From the NCBI GenBank assembly GCA_017503375.1, contig JAFVTF010000025.1, positions 39,791 through 103,790 of the forward strand: DNA of 64,000 bases, given 5' to 3'. Below, piece after piece: positions 35,757 through 45,744 of the stretch. The notes beneath the pieces are model-generated. The model had not been told where the DNA came from, did not search any database, and was given only the letters and a program-made list of their open reading frames with translations. Numbering within the stretch: the stretch's first letter is position 1; every line of letters begins with the position of its first letter. A program made the translations under genes and the position numbers. This DNA comes from Lentisphaeria bacterium. Lineage in GTDB: Bacteria; Verrucomicrobiota; Lentisphaeria; Victivallales; UBA1829.

Positions 35757-36851
35757 ATGATCAGACTTGGACTTTACGGGTGCGGAGAACGGACCTGGAG
35801 CTTGCTGAACTCCTTGATCAGGGATGAGTTTTATTGTGTACAGGCATCCTTTGACCTTTCGGAAGCGGCAGTACAGAAAACCGTTGCAGAATTCGGAGGG
35901 AAAGCATGCCGTTCGGCAGAAGAGTTGATCGCATGCAAAGATGTAGATGCGTTCCTGATCAGTCTTTCTCCGTTTGCACATGCGGATGCCATGCGGAAAA
36001 CGATCCCGGCAGGGAAGCCGGTTTTTGTGGAGAAGCCGGTTGCATTTACCGGGGCGGAAGTTGCCGAACTGGAAGCGTTGGCAGAACAATATCATGTTCC
36101 GGTCCAGGTTGGATTCATGAGACGTTATCTGCCCGAAACAATTGCTGCTCTGGATTACATCCGGAACAACGATCCCGGCAGACTGTTTTCGGTGGAATGC
36201 AAATGGGTGCATCATGGCGATGTGGGAATGAACTATTACATGCAGCATTTCCCCGATAATTTCCGTCTGAAATGTTCCCAGATCCCGTTTCATTGCTGTC
36301 ACATGCTGGATATTTTTCTGCTGTTCGGGGGGCCTGTTCAGACAGTTACTTCACAGTTGATCAAAGTGACAGAACGTCCTTATCCGAGTCCGGATGATGT
36401 GATTTGTTCCGTGAAGTTTGCCAATGGTGCGAACGGTCTGTTCCACTACTCCAGCATGGTGTATTATACCGAATTTTCTTATGGATTCAATGCGGAAAAC
36501 TACAGTTTCAAAATGTGTACGGAAGGACAGAACCTGCAAGTCTATCATCGTCCGAGATTCCGAACCACACAGCTTGGACCGCATCCGGAAGCGGAAAAGG
36601 ATTTCGGTCGGTTCAACAACCGTTATGAACGGGCATGTTTCCCCGATACGACAAAATTTTCACAGGGGTTGGATTTTGCGAATGAAAACATCATGTTTGA
36701 CTTTGTGAAGATGGTTCGTGACGGTGCTGTTCCGGAAGCGGATCTCAAGACTGCTGTCCGTGTCCAAGGATTAGCCGAGGCCGTGGAAATGAGCGGAAAA
36801 CTTGGTAAAACGATCGAATTGAATGAACAAGGAATTCCAATTTATTCTTGA
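35757..36851 (+). CDS. Second Gfo/Idh/MocA-family oxidoreductase
   Basis: 364 residues. [18 protein letters not shown] is a degenerate nucleotide site, VFVEKPVAF supplies the catalytic EKP, and [13 protein letters not shown] follows in the substrate domain. Only weakly similar to the gene at 33.0 kb. An AAGGAGGTGATC site stands just before the ATG. Together with the first oxidoreductase and the creatininase-like protein it forms a four-gene catabolic block upstream of a pseudopilin. Confidence 0.88.
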   Translation: MIRLGLYGCGERTWSLLNSLIRDEFYCVQASFDLSEAAVQKTVAEFGGKACRSAEELIACKDVDAFLISLSPFAHADAMRKTIPAGKPVFVEKPVAFTGAEVAELEALAEQYHVPVQVGFMRRYLPETIAALDYIRNNDPGRLFSVECKWVHHGDVGMNYYMQHFPDNFRLKCSQIPFHCCHMLDIFLLFGGPVQTVTSQLIKVTERPYPSPDDVICSVKFANGANGLFHYSSMVYYTEFSYGFNAENYSFKMCTEGQNLQVYHRPRFRTTQLGPHPEAEKDFGRFNNRYERACFPDTTKFSQGLDFANENIMFDFVKMVRDGAVPEADLKTAVRVQGLAEAVEMSGKLGKTIELNEQGIPIYS

Positions 36852-36864
36852 AGGAGAGTTACAA

Positions 36865-37731
36865 ATGAAAAAAAGAACATGCCTTACGCAGATTGAACTG
36901 CCGATGAAAAGTCTCATCTGTGAACAGAAGGTCTCTGCCCATGGGCAGGGTAAAGTGCACTTTACCCTGATAGAACTGTTAGTGGTTATTGCTATTATTG
37001 CCATCCTCGCAGGAATGCTTCTGCCGGCATTGAACACTGCCAGAGAACAGGCAAGAAATGCATCCTGCAAAAACAATCTGAAAACGCAGGGGCTTGCTCT
37101 GAATATGTATTCCGGTGATAATAACAGCTGGATCATTCAGAGTTATCAAACCCCGGTTGAATTGCGGAATCAGCTGATCTATAACAGTTGGTATGCGATC
37201 CTTGCACGTCTTAATTACGGGATAGCTTTCACTCCGGCGAAATATTATGAAGGGATCCCCCATGGAACTATGTTGTGTCCGACAGAAAAAACCTGGCGTT
37301 TCGGAGATGGCGCAATCCCGCAGTGGGGAAACAATACAAAAACAACATTCGGCGGAACGCATTATGTTCAAAATCACATTGTTATCCCCGACATGCCGTC
37401 AGGACTTGCCACCCCGGAACAGCTGGCTCTGTGCAGAAAAACAAGTTTCATCAAATCTGCTGCTCTGGCGATTACAGTCGGCGACAGACATTATGACAAC
37501 AATGACTATTCTGATCCCGCCAAATTCCGTTATCGCCATGGACACGGGGATTTGCGAATCCCGAACGCAGCCAAACATACTGAAAATCTAGCAGAAAGCA
37601 GTATGATGCTCGGAACTGCCAATATCCTGTACTTTGATGGTCATGTGACCCCGAAAACGATCCATCAGCTTTGGTCACAAAATTCATCAAAACGTTTTGG
37701 TTCTCTCACAATAGATGGATTTAACTTATGA
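36865..37731 (+). CDS. Type II/IV pseudopilin-like protein with long palindrome-encoded leader
   Basis: 288 residues from the ATG at 36865 (AAGGAGAG upstream). The leader [17 protein letters not shown] continues to SAHGQGKVH before [28 protein letters not shown]; the whole leader is about 32 residues, far longer than the 5-10 usual for prepilins. The C-terminal [18 protein letters not shown] is the family's terminal motif. It is embedded between sugar-catabolic genes and secreted glycosidases, like the other two pseudopilins in the window, and overlaps the next start (ATGA). Confidence 0.9.
   Translation: MKKRTCLTQIELPMKSLICEQKVSAHGQGKVHFTLIELLVVIAIIAILAGMLLPALNTAREQARNASCKNNLKTQGLALNMYSGDNNSWIIQSYQTPVELRNQLIYNSWYAILARLNYGIAFTPAKYYEGIPHGTMLCPTEKTWRFGDGAIPQWGNNTKTTFGGTHYVQNHIVIPDMPSGLATPEQLALCRKTSFIKSAALAITVGDRHYDNNDYSDPAKFRYRHGHGDLRIPNAAKHTENLAESSMMLGTANILYFDGHVTPKTIHQLWSQNSSKRFGSLTIDGFNL
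36935..36969. repeat. Two overlapping perfect palindromes in the pseudopilin leader
   Basis: Bases 36935-36948 form a 14-bp perfect palindrome centred on CATG, and 36946-36969 a 24-bp perfect palindrome centred on GTGCAC; they share 3 bases. They encode [12 protein letters not shown] directly before the prepilin motif. Confidence 0.88.
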
Positions 37732-40154
37732 TAAATTTACTGTCGAAACGTTATGATATGTTCTGTAAAATACAGAAAACGCTCCTGTTACTGCTCATCG
37801 GCTTTACAGTAAGCAGTTCCGCAAAGGATTTTCTGCTGGTGAAAGATGGAAAACCGCAAGTTTCCATTCTGCTGCCGGGAGCAAAATATGAAAAGCTGAT
37901 CGAATCGTTCAATGAAGATCTTCAGAAAACGACAGGGACTCTGCTCCCCGTTGCTGAATCTGAAAAAACACCGCAGCTCAGATTCAAGATCAATGATGAT
38001 ACTCATCCGTTGACGGAAGATACTTTTACTGTAACCTTCCCGGAAAAAGACGTGATTCAGATTGAATGTACTCCTGTTTCCATTCAATGGGCACTCAACT
38101 GGATGCTGGAATCCTATGCCGGAGTCCGTTTTCTTTTCAACGCAATCTGCGGAAAAAGTTATGCTCCGACCAGAACAGTTGCGATCCCCATGAAAACGGT
38201 AAAACATACCCCATCGTTTCCCCTCGGACGTGAAATGGTGGTCTCCACGCCCCATACCCGTCCCTGGTTCCGGAGAAAGGCTTGTGTAAGACTGAATCAT
38301 GAATTCTGGATCCATGCATTCCCGGCAGATAAATATTTTTCCGACAACTCTTATCCGGAAGCGATCCGCCCTGTCATCGGTGGAAAGAAGATGAAAAAGA
38401 TCCCCAACAAAGCCACGCATTGGCAGCCCTGTTATTCCAATCCGGAAACTGCAAGGATCGCAATCGAAAATATTCTGGAATATCTGAAGAAAAACCGGAA
38501 ACAGCATTCGATCTCTCTGCTGGTCAACGATTGCGGCGGATTTTGCGAATGCAAAGAGTGTGAGATCGCCAATGGCGGCAATAAAGGTCTTGACCATTCA
38601 AATGTTTACTTCAAATGGGTCAATAAAGTCGCTGAAGCAGTCTGCAGGAAATATCCGGATCTGATTATCACAAGCGGGGCATATACCCACACGATCAATC
38701 CGCCTGACTTCAAACTTCATAAAAATGTTTGTGTGACCCTTTGTATGGACTTTTATGCTGCAACTGATCCGGAAACAATGGAACGGCAGAAAAAACTGAT
38801 CCGTGATTGGAGTAAAACCGCTGTAACTCTTGGGGTATGGGATTATTGCTGGGGATATCCTTATCTTCCGCCACGGATGTATTACAAAGTTCACGCAGAT
38901 ATGCTCCGGTATCTCCACAAGCACGGTGGTCGCTACTACTTCGGCGAAAACGAAAATTATGATGCCAAAGAAGGGGCAAAAGTTGCCGCGATCATGCGTC
39001 TCGTATGGGATATCAATACTGATCTTGATAAATTTCTTAATGATTGGTATCGTCATGCAGTGGGAGAAAAAGCAGCACCGTATCTGAAAAAATATTATGA
39101 TTTCTGGGAAGCATATTACGCCGGGCCTGCCACAAAAACGCTTTGGTTTGCCAGCAGAAAAGCAACCTATATGTCAGCGGGGGATATCTCCCACATCTAT
39201 GGACTCAAACCGGGAGATCTTGCATACGCCCGTTCTCTGATGGAAAAAGTTGTTGCTCTTGCCGGTACACCGGGAGAAAAAGAGCGGGCAGTTCACATGA
39301 TGCGGAACTTTGAATATATGGAAGCTCTTTTAAAGATTTATGGAGCGGAAAATGTTGCAGTTGATGGAACTATTCATTCTGCAAAAGAAGCGGTTGCATT
39401 GCTGAACAGTATCCCGGAAAATTTCAAGTACATTACAAAGAAAGATAAGATCGCTGCCAGGTTGAAAAAAGAACCATGGCTTGCCCGTTATTATAACAAC
39501 AGGTACATCGGGAACGTTCTGAAATTTGAGGAAGACGGTGCGGAAGCACTGCTTTCCCAAGTCATCCTTGCCGCCGATTTCGTAAATGATCCCTCTGTCA
39601 AAGATGCATTGAAACGTCTGTCAAAAACGCCGGGGCTGCCCAAGTTCCTGACTGATACGGCAAATGCGCTCCGGGATCCGGGTGCAACACAAAATATGTT
39701 CACCAACGGAGGGGTGGAAGATGAAAAACTTCTGCCGAATTTCGAGATATTCAAGGGGCATGCCCGCAGCGGAAGCGGAACCCGCAGTACAAAATACAAG
39801 TTCAACGGTAAATATTCTTACAAGGTCATTCCCGGAAGTTACACACTCGTTTACTTCCGGGAAAAAGCTGAGCCTGACACCTCTTATATCTTGTCAATGA
39901 AGGTGTTTGTACCGCAAAACAACTCCGAAGCACACATGAATCTTGTACTTTATCCGATGCGCGGGCGTTCCAATCAGGCATACCGGAATTTGCCGAAAAT
40001 AAAACCGTCAGTCGGTGTATGGCAGACCTACACGCTTTTCTGTAAGACAAAAAAAGATTCCGATGGAGTTGCTGCTCTGATATTCCTGCGGAATTTTGAA
40101 GGCAAAGAAGATGTTTACTTTGATGATATCAAACTGATCAAAGTCGGCAATTAA
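37728..40154 (+). CDS. Secreted DUF4838 protein (glycosidase-like) with C-terminal carbohydrate-binding domain
   Basis: 808 residues with a signal peptide around residues 11-32 ([22 protein letters not shown]; the ATG at 37758 could be the true start). An N-terminal GH20/alpha-glucuronidase-type domain ([29 protein letters not shown]) is followed by the DUF4838 barrel with a cysteine cluster [13 protein letters not shown] and [15 protein letters not shown], and a C-terminal jelly roll ([17 protein letters not shown]...[12 protein letters not shown]) of CBM4/9 type. It probably cleaves a uronic-acid or amino-sugar polymer outside the cytoplasm. Confidence 0.78.
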   Translation: MINLLSKRYDMFCKIQKTLLLLLIGFTVSSSAKDFLLVKDGKPQVSILLPGAKYEKLIESFNEDLQKTTGTLLPVAESEKTPQLRFKINDDTHPLTEDTFTVTFPEKDVIQIECTPVSIQWALNWMLESYAGVRFLFNAICGKSYAPTRTVAIPMKTVKHTPSFPLGREMVVSTPHTRPWFRRKACVRLNHEFWIHAFPADKYFSDNSYPEAIRPVIGGKKMKKIPNKATHWQPCYSNPETARIAIENILEYLKKNRKQHSISLLVNDCGGFCECKECEIANGGNKGLDHSNVYFKWVNKVAEAVCRKYPDLIITSGAYTHTINPPDFKLHKNVCVTLCMDFYAATDPETMERQKKLIRDWSKTAVTLGVWDYCWGYPYLPPRMYYKVHADMLRYLHKHGGRYYFGENENYDAKEGAKVAAIMRLVWDINTDLDKFLNDWYRHAVGEKAAPYLKKYYDFWEAYYAGPATKTLWFASRKATYMSAGDISHIYGLKPGDLAYARSLMEKVVALAGTPGEKERAVHMMRNFEYMEALLKIYGAENVAVDGTIHSAKEAVALLNSIPENFKYITKKDKIAARLKKEPWLARYYNNRYIGNVLKFEEDGAEALLSQVILAADFVNDPSVKDALKRLSKTPGLPKFLTDTANALRDPGATQNMFTNGGVEDEKLLPNFEIFKGHARSGSGTRSTKYKFNGKYSYKVIPGSYTLVYFREKAEPDTSYILSMKVFVPQNNSEAHMNLVLYPMRGRSNQAYRNLPKIKPSVGVWQTYTLFCKTKKDSDGVAALIFLRNFEGKEDVYFDDIKLIKVGN

Positions 40155-40176
40155 CTCTAAATAGAAGGAAAAAATC

Positions 40177-40665
40177 ATGAAAAAAATTCTGACTCTTGCA
40201 ACTGTATCCCTGATAACAGTTCTCTCCGCTGAAAGTCTTGTTTTTCAGGACTCTTTTAACGATGCTTCCAAATGGTTCAAAAATGGAAAAAACGGAAATT
40301 TCAAATTTGTTGATGGCGGCAAAGAAGGAAAATGCCTGCATTCTGTCACGGAAAATTATATTTTCATGTTCAATCTCAAGAAAAATCTTCCGATGAAACA
40401 GGGGAGGAATGTCAAGATCTCTCTTGCGGTGAAAGGGAAAGGCTCTCTCTCGCTCAATCCTATGGGCAGAGGCGAACCCCATGGGACAGCATATCTGACA
40501 GGAAAATCATTCAAAGTCGATTCAAATAAATGGCAGACTATGGAACATACATTCACTTTTGCGGATAAGAAAGTTGATATCAAAAATCTTGCACTTCGTA
40601 TAAACATTGATAAAAACAGCAGCGTCATGATTGATGACCTTAAAATTACCGTCTCTGATAAATAA
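40177..40665 (+). CDS. Small secreted carbohydrate-binding-like protein
   Basis: 162 residues with a clear signal peptide (MKKILTLATVSLITVLSAES). The rest is one beta-sandwich-like domain: LVFQDSFNDASKWFKNGKNGNFKFVDGGKEGKCLHS at the start and INIDKNSSVMIDDLKITVSDK at the end, the pattern of a CBM4/9-like or concanavalin-like fold. It could capture glycans for the flanking enzymes. AGAAGGAAA precedes the ATG. Confidence 0.65.
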   Translation: MKKILTLATVSLITVLSAESLVFQDSFNDASKWFKNGKNGNFKFVDGGKEGKCLHSVTENYIFMFNLKKNLPMKQGRNVKISLAVKGKGSLSLNPMGRGEPHGTAYLTGKSFKVDSNKWQTMEHTFTFADKKVDIKNLALRINIDKNSSVMIDDLKITVSDK

Positions 40666-40679
40666 GGTGTATCTGAACG

Positions 40680-43217
40680 ATGGATTTTGTTGAAGAGCTT
40701 CATACCTGGCAGGAAATCGAGCTTGCCGGATGTCCTGAATTTGAAAATCAAATTATAATTGAATCCACCTTTCCTGATCCGGAAGGTTTATTGGATTCTG
40801 CGATCCGGTTTTTGAATCGGCTGAAATCGTTTCCGCTGCTGGTAACTCTTCTTCAAACCGGAACCGGCTGTTTTGAAGAATATGTCTTTGAAACAGAACC
40901 GGGGAGGATCCGGATCTCTGCCAATGACACGGAAGGGATCCGGCGCGGCATTTATAAAGTTGCCGAATATCTCCGGGAATTTATTCCGGAACAACTCCCG
41001 GTTAAAAGAATGACTTTTACGCCTCAACTGAAAATGAGGATCGCAAAGTATCATTTCGGCTCGGATAAATATCCCGGTTCCAAATATGAACTGGAATCAG
41101 ATGCTGATTTTTATCCTGAAGCATTTCTGGACCGGATGGCATCGGAGGGGATCAACACTCTCTGGTTTAATGCCCCACCGTTCAAGAAATTTTTTTTGAC
41201 AGATTGGACTCCGAACGATCGGGATCTGAAACGGCAATATCACACAAAACTTCAGGAAAATGTTGACCGCTGCCGGAAATACGGGATGAAATTGATTCCC
41301 TATCTCGTGATCCCGCCGATGTGGAATCATGATGATCCACTGCTGAAATCACATCCGGATCTTGCCGGACCGGATCTTTACGGACGGAAAATGTTCTGTC
41401 CGGCTTTTGAAGGGAAAAAATATCTTTACGATGCATTTTATCAGTTGTTCCATGATATAAAATATCTGGGCGGGTTTCTGCTGATTGTGCAGGGGGAAGG
41501 TGCTGCAGTCTGTCCGGATCTGTTAAGTCATGGTCCGATTCCGTGCAGCAGAAAATGCGGACTTTCTCCGGAACAGATTTTTTCCGAACATTTCAAAGCG
41601 ATTTATTCCGGGATTCACGATGCCGCACCGGAAGCGGAAATGATTGCATGGTTTTATCTTCCGGTAGTGGAAGAACCGGAAGATTATCTGGCACAGGCAA
41701 TTGCACTTTCACCGGACCGGATCGTTTTTCAGTACAACGTTGAATCCGGAAGCACGCCGGTTCAACTGGGAAAAACACGATTTATCGGGGATTATTGGCA
41801 ATGCATTACGGAGGAATCCCGCGCGTTCCGGAAGTTTGCCGGAATGGTCACTCAGCAGGGACGGCGGCTTTCTGCCAAGATCCAGGTGGGAACATCCCAT
41901 GAAGTCGGTTCGGTCCCGTATGTTCCAGTGCCGGCTTTGACATACAGAAAATATACCCGCCTTCAACAGCTGGGGGTGACAGATGTCATGCAATGCTGGG
42001 GGAATGGGGCCACCCCCGGTATGATGAATTTTACCGCCGGACGTTTGGCGTTTACCGATTGTTCTGTAATCAGTGAAAAAGAATTTCTGTTATCTCTTGC
42101 AAAGACCTTGTGGGGGAAGGATATGGCAGAAAATGTCGCAGAAGGATGGCTCATTCTGTCCAATGCATATCATGATTTTTATCCCTACTCAAACATGATT
42201 CAGTATTATGGTCCGGTTGCCGATGGTGTAAATTGGCCGCTTCATGCTTACCCCGCCTATGAACCTCTGCTTCCAACTTGGGAGAATAACGATTCTGTCA
42301 GCGGAGATATGCTTTGTGAAGTTCTTGAAAATCATACTTTTGAAGAAGCGGTATACCTGTTCCGTTCCCTTGCAGAAAATTGGAAAAAAGGTGTCGATAT
42401 ATTTCGTTCCCTCGCAGAAGCACATCAACTGACGGCACAGCAGAAACGGGAGCTCGTGCGGATGGAAGCATTGGAGGTGCTGTTCGGGACTTCCGGCAGG
42501 ATCTTCCGGTTCTATCAGATTCGTAAACTGCTTTTTGAAAAGAAAGACATCTCACTGATTCCGGAAATGGAGCAGATCGTACATCAGGAAATCTCTGCAA
42601 GGAAACGGATGATTTCCCTGTTGGAAGCAGATCCGGTCATCGGTTATAATCCGGAAGTAAGAGCCAATAAATTTGATCAAAAGACGATCTCAGCAAGTTT
42701 GCCGGGATTGCAGCTGACATTGAAAGCTCTGCAGAAACTGAAATCCGGTGATTTTTCAACAGGATTCCATTTCAAAAAACAGTTGCTCGATGGGTCGGAA
42801 GTCAAGTTGGAAACATTTTCCTGGAACGGTTGTGTCAAGGATAAGATGCTTCGTATTTCCGTGACTTGTCCCGGCAGAAATCATGTTATGGATGAACTAT
42901 TCTTCGCCTTTGATAACAATGGAGTCAGTTATCCGTTCTGTGGTCACGGCGATGCTTCCGGACGGATTTTTCGCAAACCAAAAGACTCCACCTGGATAAT
43001 CCGTTCCGCTGATGATGGTTGGAATTCCGAAATTTTGATCCCGGTATCTGCATTTCCCGGCGGATCTCTGGAAAACTGCCGATTCAATGTGATCCGTTTC
43101 ATGGAAAATTACAAAAACTTCTGTTCCTGGCCCGGTACGGAAAAAGAGCTGATCCAAGCCCGTATGAATCTGGCTTTTTACAACGCAAAAGAGATGGGTT
43201 TCATAATCCCCCCCTGA
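40680..43217 (+). CDS. GH20-like intracellular glycosidase with C-terminal CBM9-like domain
   Basis: 845 residues and no signal peptide. The first 120 residues look like the GH20 N-terminal domain (YVFETEPGRIRISANDTEGIRRGIYKVAEYL); a barrel follows (FLDRMASEGINTLWFNAPPF, YGMKLIPYLVIPPMWNHDDP, YLGGFLLIVQGEGAAVCPD, RFIGDYWQCITEESRAF), then a helical part and a C-terminal sugar-binding domain (FAFDNNGVSYPFCGHGDASGRIFR). GH20-type enzymes use the N-acetyl group of the substrate and need an Asp-Glu pair, which could not be pinned down. Ends the operon. Confidence 0.6.
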   Translation: MDFVEELHTWQEIELAGCPEFENQIIIESTFPDPEGLLDSAIRFLNRLKSFPLLVTLLQTGTGCFEEYVFETEPGRIRISANDTEGIRRGIYKVAEYLREFIPEQLPVKRMTFTPQLKMRIAKYHFGSDKYPGSKYELESDADFYPEAFLDRMASEGINTLWFNAPPFKKFFLTDWTPNDRDLKRQYHTKLQENVDRCRKYGMKLIPYLVIPPMWNHDDPLLKSHPDLAGPDLYGRKMFCPAFEGKKYLYDAFYQLFHDIKYLGGFLLIVQGEGAAVCPDLLSHGPIPCSRKCGLSPEQIFSEHFKAIYSGIHDAAPEAEMIAWFYLPVVEEPEDYLAQAIALSPDRIVFQYNVESGSTPVQLGKTRFIGDYWQCITEESRAFRKFAGMVTQQGRRLSAKIQVGTSHEVGSVPYVPVPALTYRKYTRLQQLGVTDVMQCWGNGATPGMMNFTAGRLAFTDCSVISEKEFLLSLAKTLWGKDMAENVAEGWLILSNAYHDFYPYSNMIQYYGPVADGVNWPLHAYPAYEPLLPTWENNDSVSGDMLCEVLENHTFEEAVYLFRSLAENWKKGVDIFRSLAEAHQLTAQQKRELVRMEALEVLFGTSGRIFRFYQIRKLLFEKKDISLIPEMEQIVHQEISARKRMISLLEADPVIGYNPEVRANKFDQKTISASLPGLQLTLKALQKLKSGDFSTGFHFKKQLLDGSEVKLETFSWNGCVKDKMLRISVTCPGRNHVMDELFFAFDNNGVSYPFCGHGDASGRIFRKPKDSTWIIRSADDGWNSEILIPVSAFPGGSLENCRFNVIRFMENYKNFCSWPGTEKELIQARMNLAFYNAKEMGFIIPP

Positions 43218-43618
43218 TAAATATTTCTGTTTACAATTCTGTTCTTAACAGGGGGAACTCAGAGCGACATTTTTTATTACAGTTTTGTATTCACAGCAGT
43301 TCCGGTTCCGGCTGGGGGTGCATCCGCTTACCTGAAAATACATTCAAAAAATTGTTTTTTCCTCAAATCCCCGTTCAATTCTGGAACAATATAGAACATT
43401 TCCGCCCCGAAAAGAAATATCTTTCTTGGAGAAGAAAATTCCCAAAAAAAATGAATTCTGTAAACGCTCGCATAGAAGCGTGCGTCTATACAAAATTCAA
43501 GTTGGATTTGAAAATTGTTGGCTCTGCAAATATTGTCAGCAGACAAACTATCTTATGACAAAAAATATTTCCGACAGTGTTTTTACGCTCAAAAATACAA
43601 ATTTATGGGGGCTTTGAC
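43218..43618. other. Intergenic interval without a gene
   Basis: Four hundred bases between the GH20-like gene and a low-GC gene. No ORF with support, no terminator of good quality, and no recognisable repeat was seen. It marks the passage from the carbohydrate locus to AT-rich accessory DNA. Confidence 0.4.
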
Positions 43619-44245
43619 ATGAAAAATCAATATCCGCCAATTGTTGAAAAATCATTAAAGGTAATCGAACATCTGACTGAAAAATTCGGATGGTTTACGA
43701 TCCGGGTATATCAGTTTCCTTTGATTCCCGGATTTGAAACGTTTCTGGAATCGATGCAAAGAAATCTGACCAGACACAGATTGTTTTCCTGGTACATGTG
43801 GGCGAAATTCAAAAATAAAGATATGGTGCTTCTGGTACATTTCGGACGTGGCTTCTGGACGGGACATTTTGAATCGAAATCTGACAGAATCATTCCCTCT
43901 TTATGGCAGCGGCAATCTCAATTATCGTACCTTATGGCTGATACGATTACAGTCAATCACTTTGATGAATTCAGAAATAGCATAAAAAATGACAAATTAG
44001 GTCCCGGTTTTCAAAAATCAATCTTGTATTATATGCCAAAACCGCATATATTACTGAGAGATGATTTTGTGAATATGAAAGTTCCGGAATGGGTGTTGAA
44101 TCCAATGTGCGCTGTCTGGAATAGCGGAATCGGTGTGATTTATGCTAAGGATAAACTTGGAGATAATAACTATCCAAATGCTATTAATCACGGGGGTAAT
44201 TCCAATAATTTATTAAGGTATTTACCAAAAATGGTGAATGAATGA
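43619..44245 (+). CDS. Protein of unknown function in accessory region
   Basis: 208 residues from the ATG at 43619. Distinctive parts are FGWFTIRVYQFPLIPGFETFLESMQRNLTRHRLFSWYMW, DMVLLVHFGRGFWTGHFES and ILYYMPKPHILLRDDF. No membrane segment or signal. The order of conserved-looking blocks is vaguely like the YagK/YfjJ (inovirus Gp2) replication-protein family, but the key residues do not line up and I do not assign it. AT-rich compared with genes on both sides; the last 4 bases overlap the next start. Confidence 0.6.
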   Translation: MKNQYPPIVEKSLKVIEHLTEKFGWFTIRVYQFPLIPGFETFLESMQRNLTRHRLFSWYMWAKFKNKDMVLLVHFGRGFWTGHFESKSDRIIPSLWQRQSQLSYLMADTITVNHFDEFRNSIKNDKLGPGFQKSILYYMPKPHILLRDDFVNMKVPEWVLNPMCAVWNSGIGVIYAKDKLGDNNYPNAINHGGNSNNLLRYLPKMVNE

Positions 44246-45240
44246 ACAGGAAATTTCTTGAAAATATTGGTAAAAGTTTGTTGAGAATAACTGCAATGCT
44301 GGCGATTATTCTTGGCATTCCGGCATTTTGTTATTTGATTTGGAATCCTGGAAGTAATGCCCCCTTGCCGAATTATTCAAACAATGCAATTTGGATTGGT
44401 CACGGCTGGTTGGGTGATGATAAATGGTTTGAGCGCAATCAGCGTGATAAAGAAAATTTTCGCAGAGAAGATAAAATTGTTGCATTGTTCAAAAAACTCT
44501 CCCAGAATAAAATAACGACGGTATATCCGCACTTGTGTCCATCTCAAATGAGTGGAAAGATTGCAGTATACGACAGTACACAAGTGGAAAATTTTCTTGA
44601 TATTGCTGAAAAATATAGTATCAAAATCATTCCGTGGATTGGAGGCGTATTTGAAGAATCAGCCAGAATAGAAGATAAAAATTGGCGAAAAAACTTCGTA
44701 GAATCAGTCGATGAATTGTTGAAAAAACATCCCCGTCTTGCGGGAGTACAAGTCAATATTGAACCTCTGCCCAGCGGAAATACCGATTTTTTAAAGCTGC
44801 TTGAAGAATTACGTCCGATTACAAATGGGAAAATATTAAGCGTCGCAGCCTATCCACCGCCGACAAAATGGCATCAATTTCCCGATGTTCATTGGAATCT
44901 TCCATATATTAAGCTTGTTGCAACTCGTTGTGATCAGATGGCTGTAATGATGTATGATACGGCAATTCCATTGGAAAAATTTTACATAAAATTGATGACA
45001 GATTGGACAAGGCAATTGGTAACAACCATAAGTTCAATTAACTGCGAGTTGCTGTTAGGAATTCCAGCTTATAACGATGCAGAGGTTGGTTATCATCATC
45101 CACGGGTAGAAAACATAGATTCTGCATTAAAAGGGATCTCTGCATCCGGCAAAAAAAATGAAATAAAAGGAATATCCATTTACTGTGAATGGGAAATGGA
45201 TGAAAATAAGTGGAAAAGATGGAAGAAATTCATTAAATAA
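44242..45240 (+). CDS. Membrane-anchored GH18-like TIM-barrel protein
   Basis: 332 residues. A single N-terminal membrane anchor (residues about 14-35, LRITAMLAIILGIPAFCYLIW) precedes a barrel with KITTVYPHLCP, YSIKIIPWIGG, LAGVQVNIEPLPSGN and DQMAVMMYDTAI. The VQVNIE segment stands where GH18 chitinases have DxxDxDxE: the terminal Glu is kept but the acidic residues before it are lost. It may be a divergent glycosidase or a non-catalytic glycan binder facing the periplasm. Overlaps the preceding unknown gene, so the two act together. Confidence 0.65.
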   Translation: MNRKFLENIGKSLLRITAMLAIILGIPAFCYLIWNPGSNAPLPNYSNNAIWIGHGWLGDDKWFERNQRDKENFRREDKIVALFKKLSQNKITTVYPHLCPSQMSGKIAVYDSTQVENFLDIAEKYSIKIIPWIGGVFEESARIEDKNWRKNFVESVDELLKKHPRLAGVQVNIEPLPSGNTDFLKLLEELRPITNGKILSVAAYPPPTKWHQFPDVHWNLPYIKLVATRCDQMAVMMYDTAIPLEKFYIKLMTDWTRQLVTTISSINCELLLGIPAYNDAEVGYHHPRVENIDSALKGISASGKKNEIKGISIYCEWEMDENKWKRWKKFIK

Positions 45241-45434
45241 TTTTTTTGTCTGAGGATGCAAAATCTTCCTGCTTCTAAAACGGGAAGACCTTGGTCGCTC
45301 CGGAGTTCGCCACCATCAATCACCTCAATATGCGGAACAGGTTTCCAACTGGAAGTTCCTCTGGGAGTCGGCACCAATGCGACCTCTGACCGATCGACGA
45401 ATTGACCACCGCCGCCCATAATTAATGTTGACAT
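45241..45434 (-). pseudogene. DUF932 (phage/plasmid-like) protein, N-terminal remnant
   Basis: On the minus strand from 45434 the frame begins MSTLIMGGGGQFVDRSEVALVPTP, then RGTSSWKPVPHIEVID, which is the N-terminus of DUF932 proteins found on phages and plasmids (pattern VPTP...T..W.P.PH..V). After about 40 residues similarity is lost and the frame runs into unrelated sequence and the 3' end of the GH18-like gene. An AAGGAG site precedes it, so a full gene once stood here. Evidence of mobile DNA that has been cut away. Confidence 0.65.
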
Positions 45435-45505
45435 GTTTTTATCTCCTTGTTGAATTTTTATTTTTTTGTGTTATATTACTTTCGTTGAAGAAAGTCGAGG
45501 TGTCT

Positions 45506-45742
45506 ATGAGTCCGACGAAAACCACTCAAATTACATTGCCAAACGGTGAAGTCGTTCCGGTCTATCCTGTTGAATCTGTTCAGGAAACGGAAGAGACAAA
45601 GCGTTTGCGTGAATCTGCAGAAAGAGCTGGAGCCAATGCGATCGCCAAAGCTTTTTCCAAAGGGATCCCTGTCACAATCATGCGTGATGGCGTTATGATT
45701 CAAATCAATCCCGATCGTACAGAAACGGTACTTGAGGCGTAA
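45506..45742 (+). CDS. Putative antitoxin partner of the zeta-type toxin
   Basis: 78 residues from the ATG at 45506 (GAGGT upstream; an earlier in-frame codon at 45425 is rejected). Sequence: acidic/helical middle (VQETEETKRLRESAERAGANAIAKAF) and a C-terminal beta part (GIPVTIMRDGVMIQINPDRTETVLEA). Two bases separate its stop from the zeta-type gene. This small-gene-then-zeta order recurs in chromosomal zeta systems that lack a classic epsilon. No known antitoxin family was recognised. Confidence 0.65.
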   Translation: MSPTKTTQITLPNGEVVPVYPVESVQETEETKRLRESAERAGANAIAKAFSKGIPVTIMRDGVMIQINPDRTETVLEA

Positions 45743-45744
45743 TC

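Noticed and set aside
43619..44245. Inovirus Gp2/YagK-type replication protein
   Set aside because: General order of blocks is suggestive but the key residues do not align; left as unknown.
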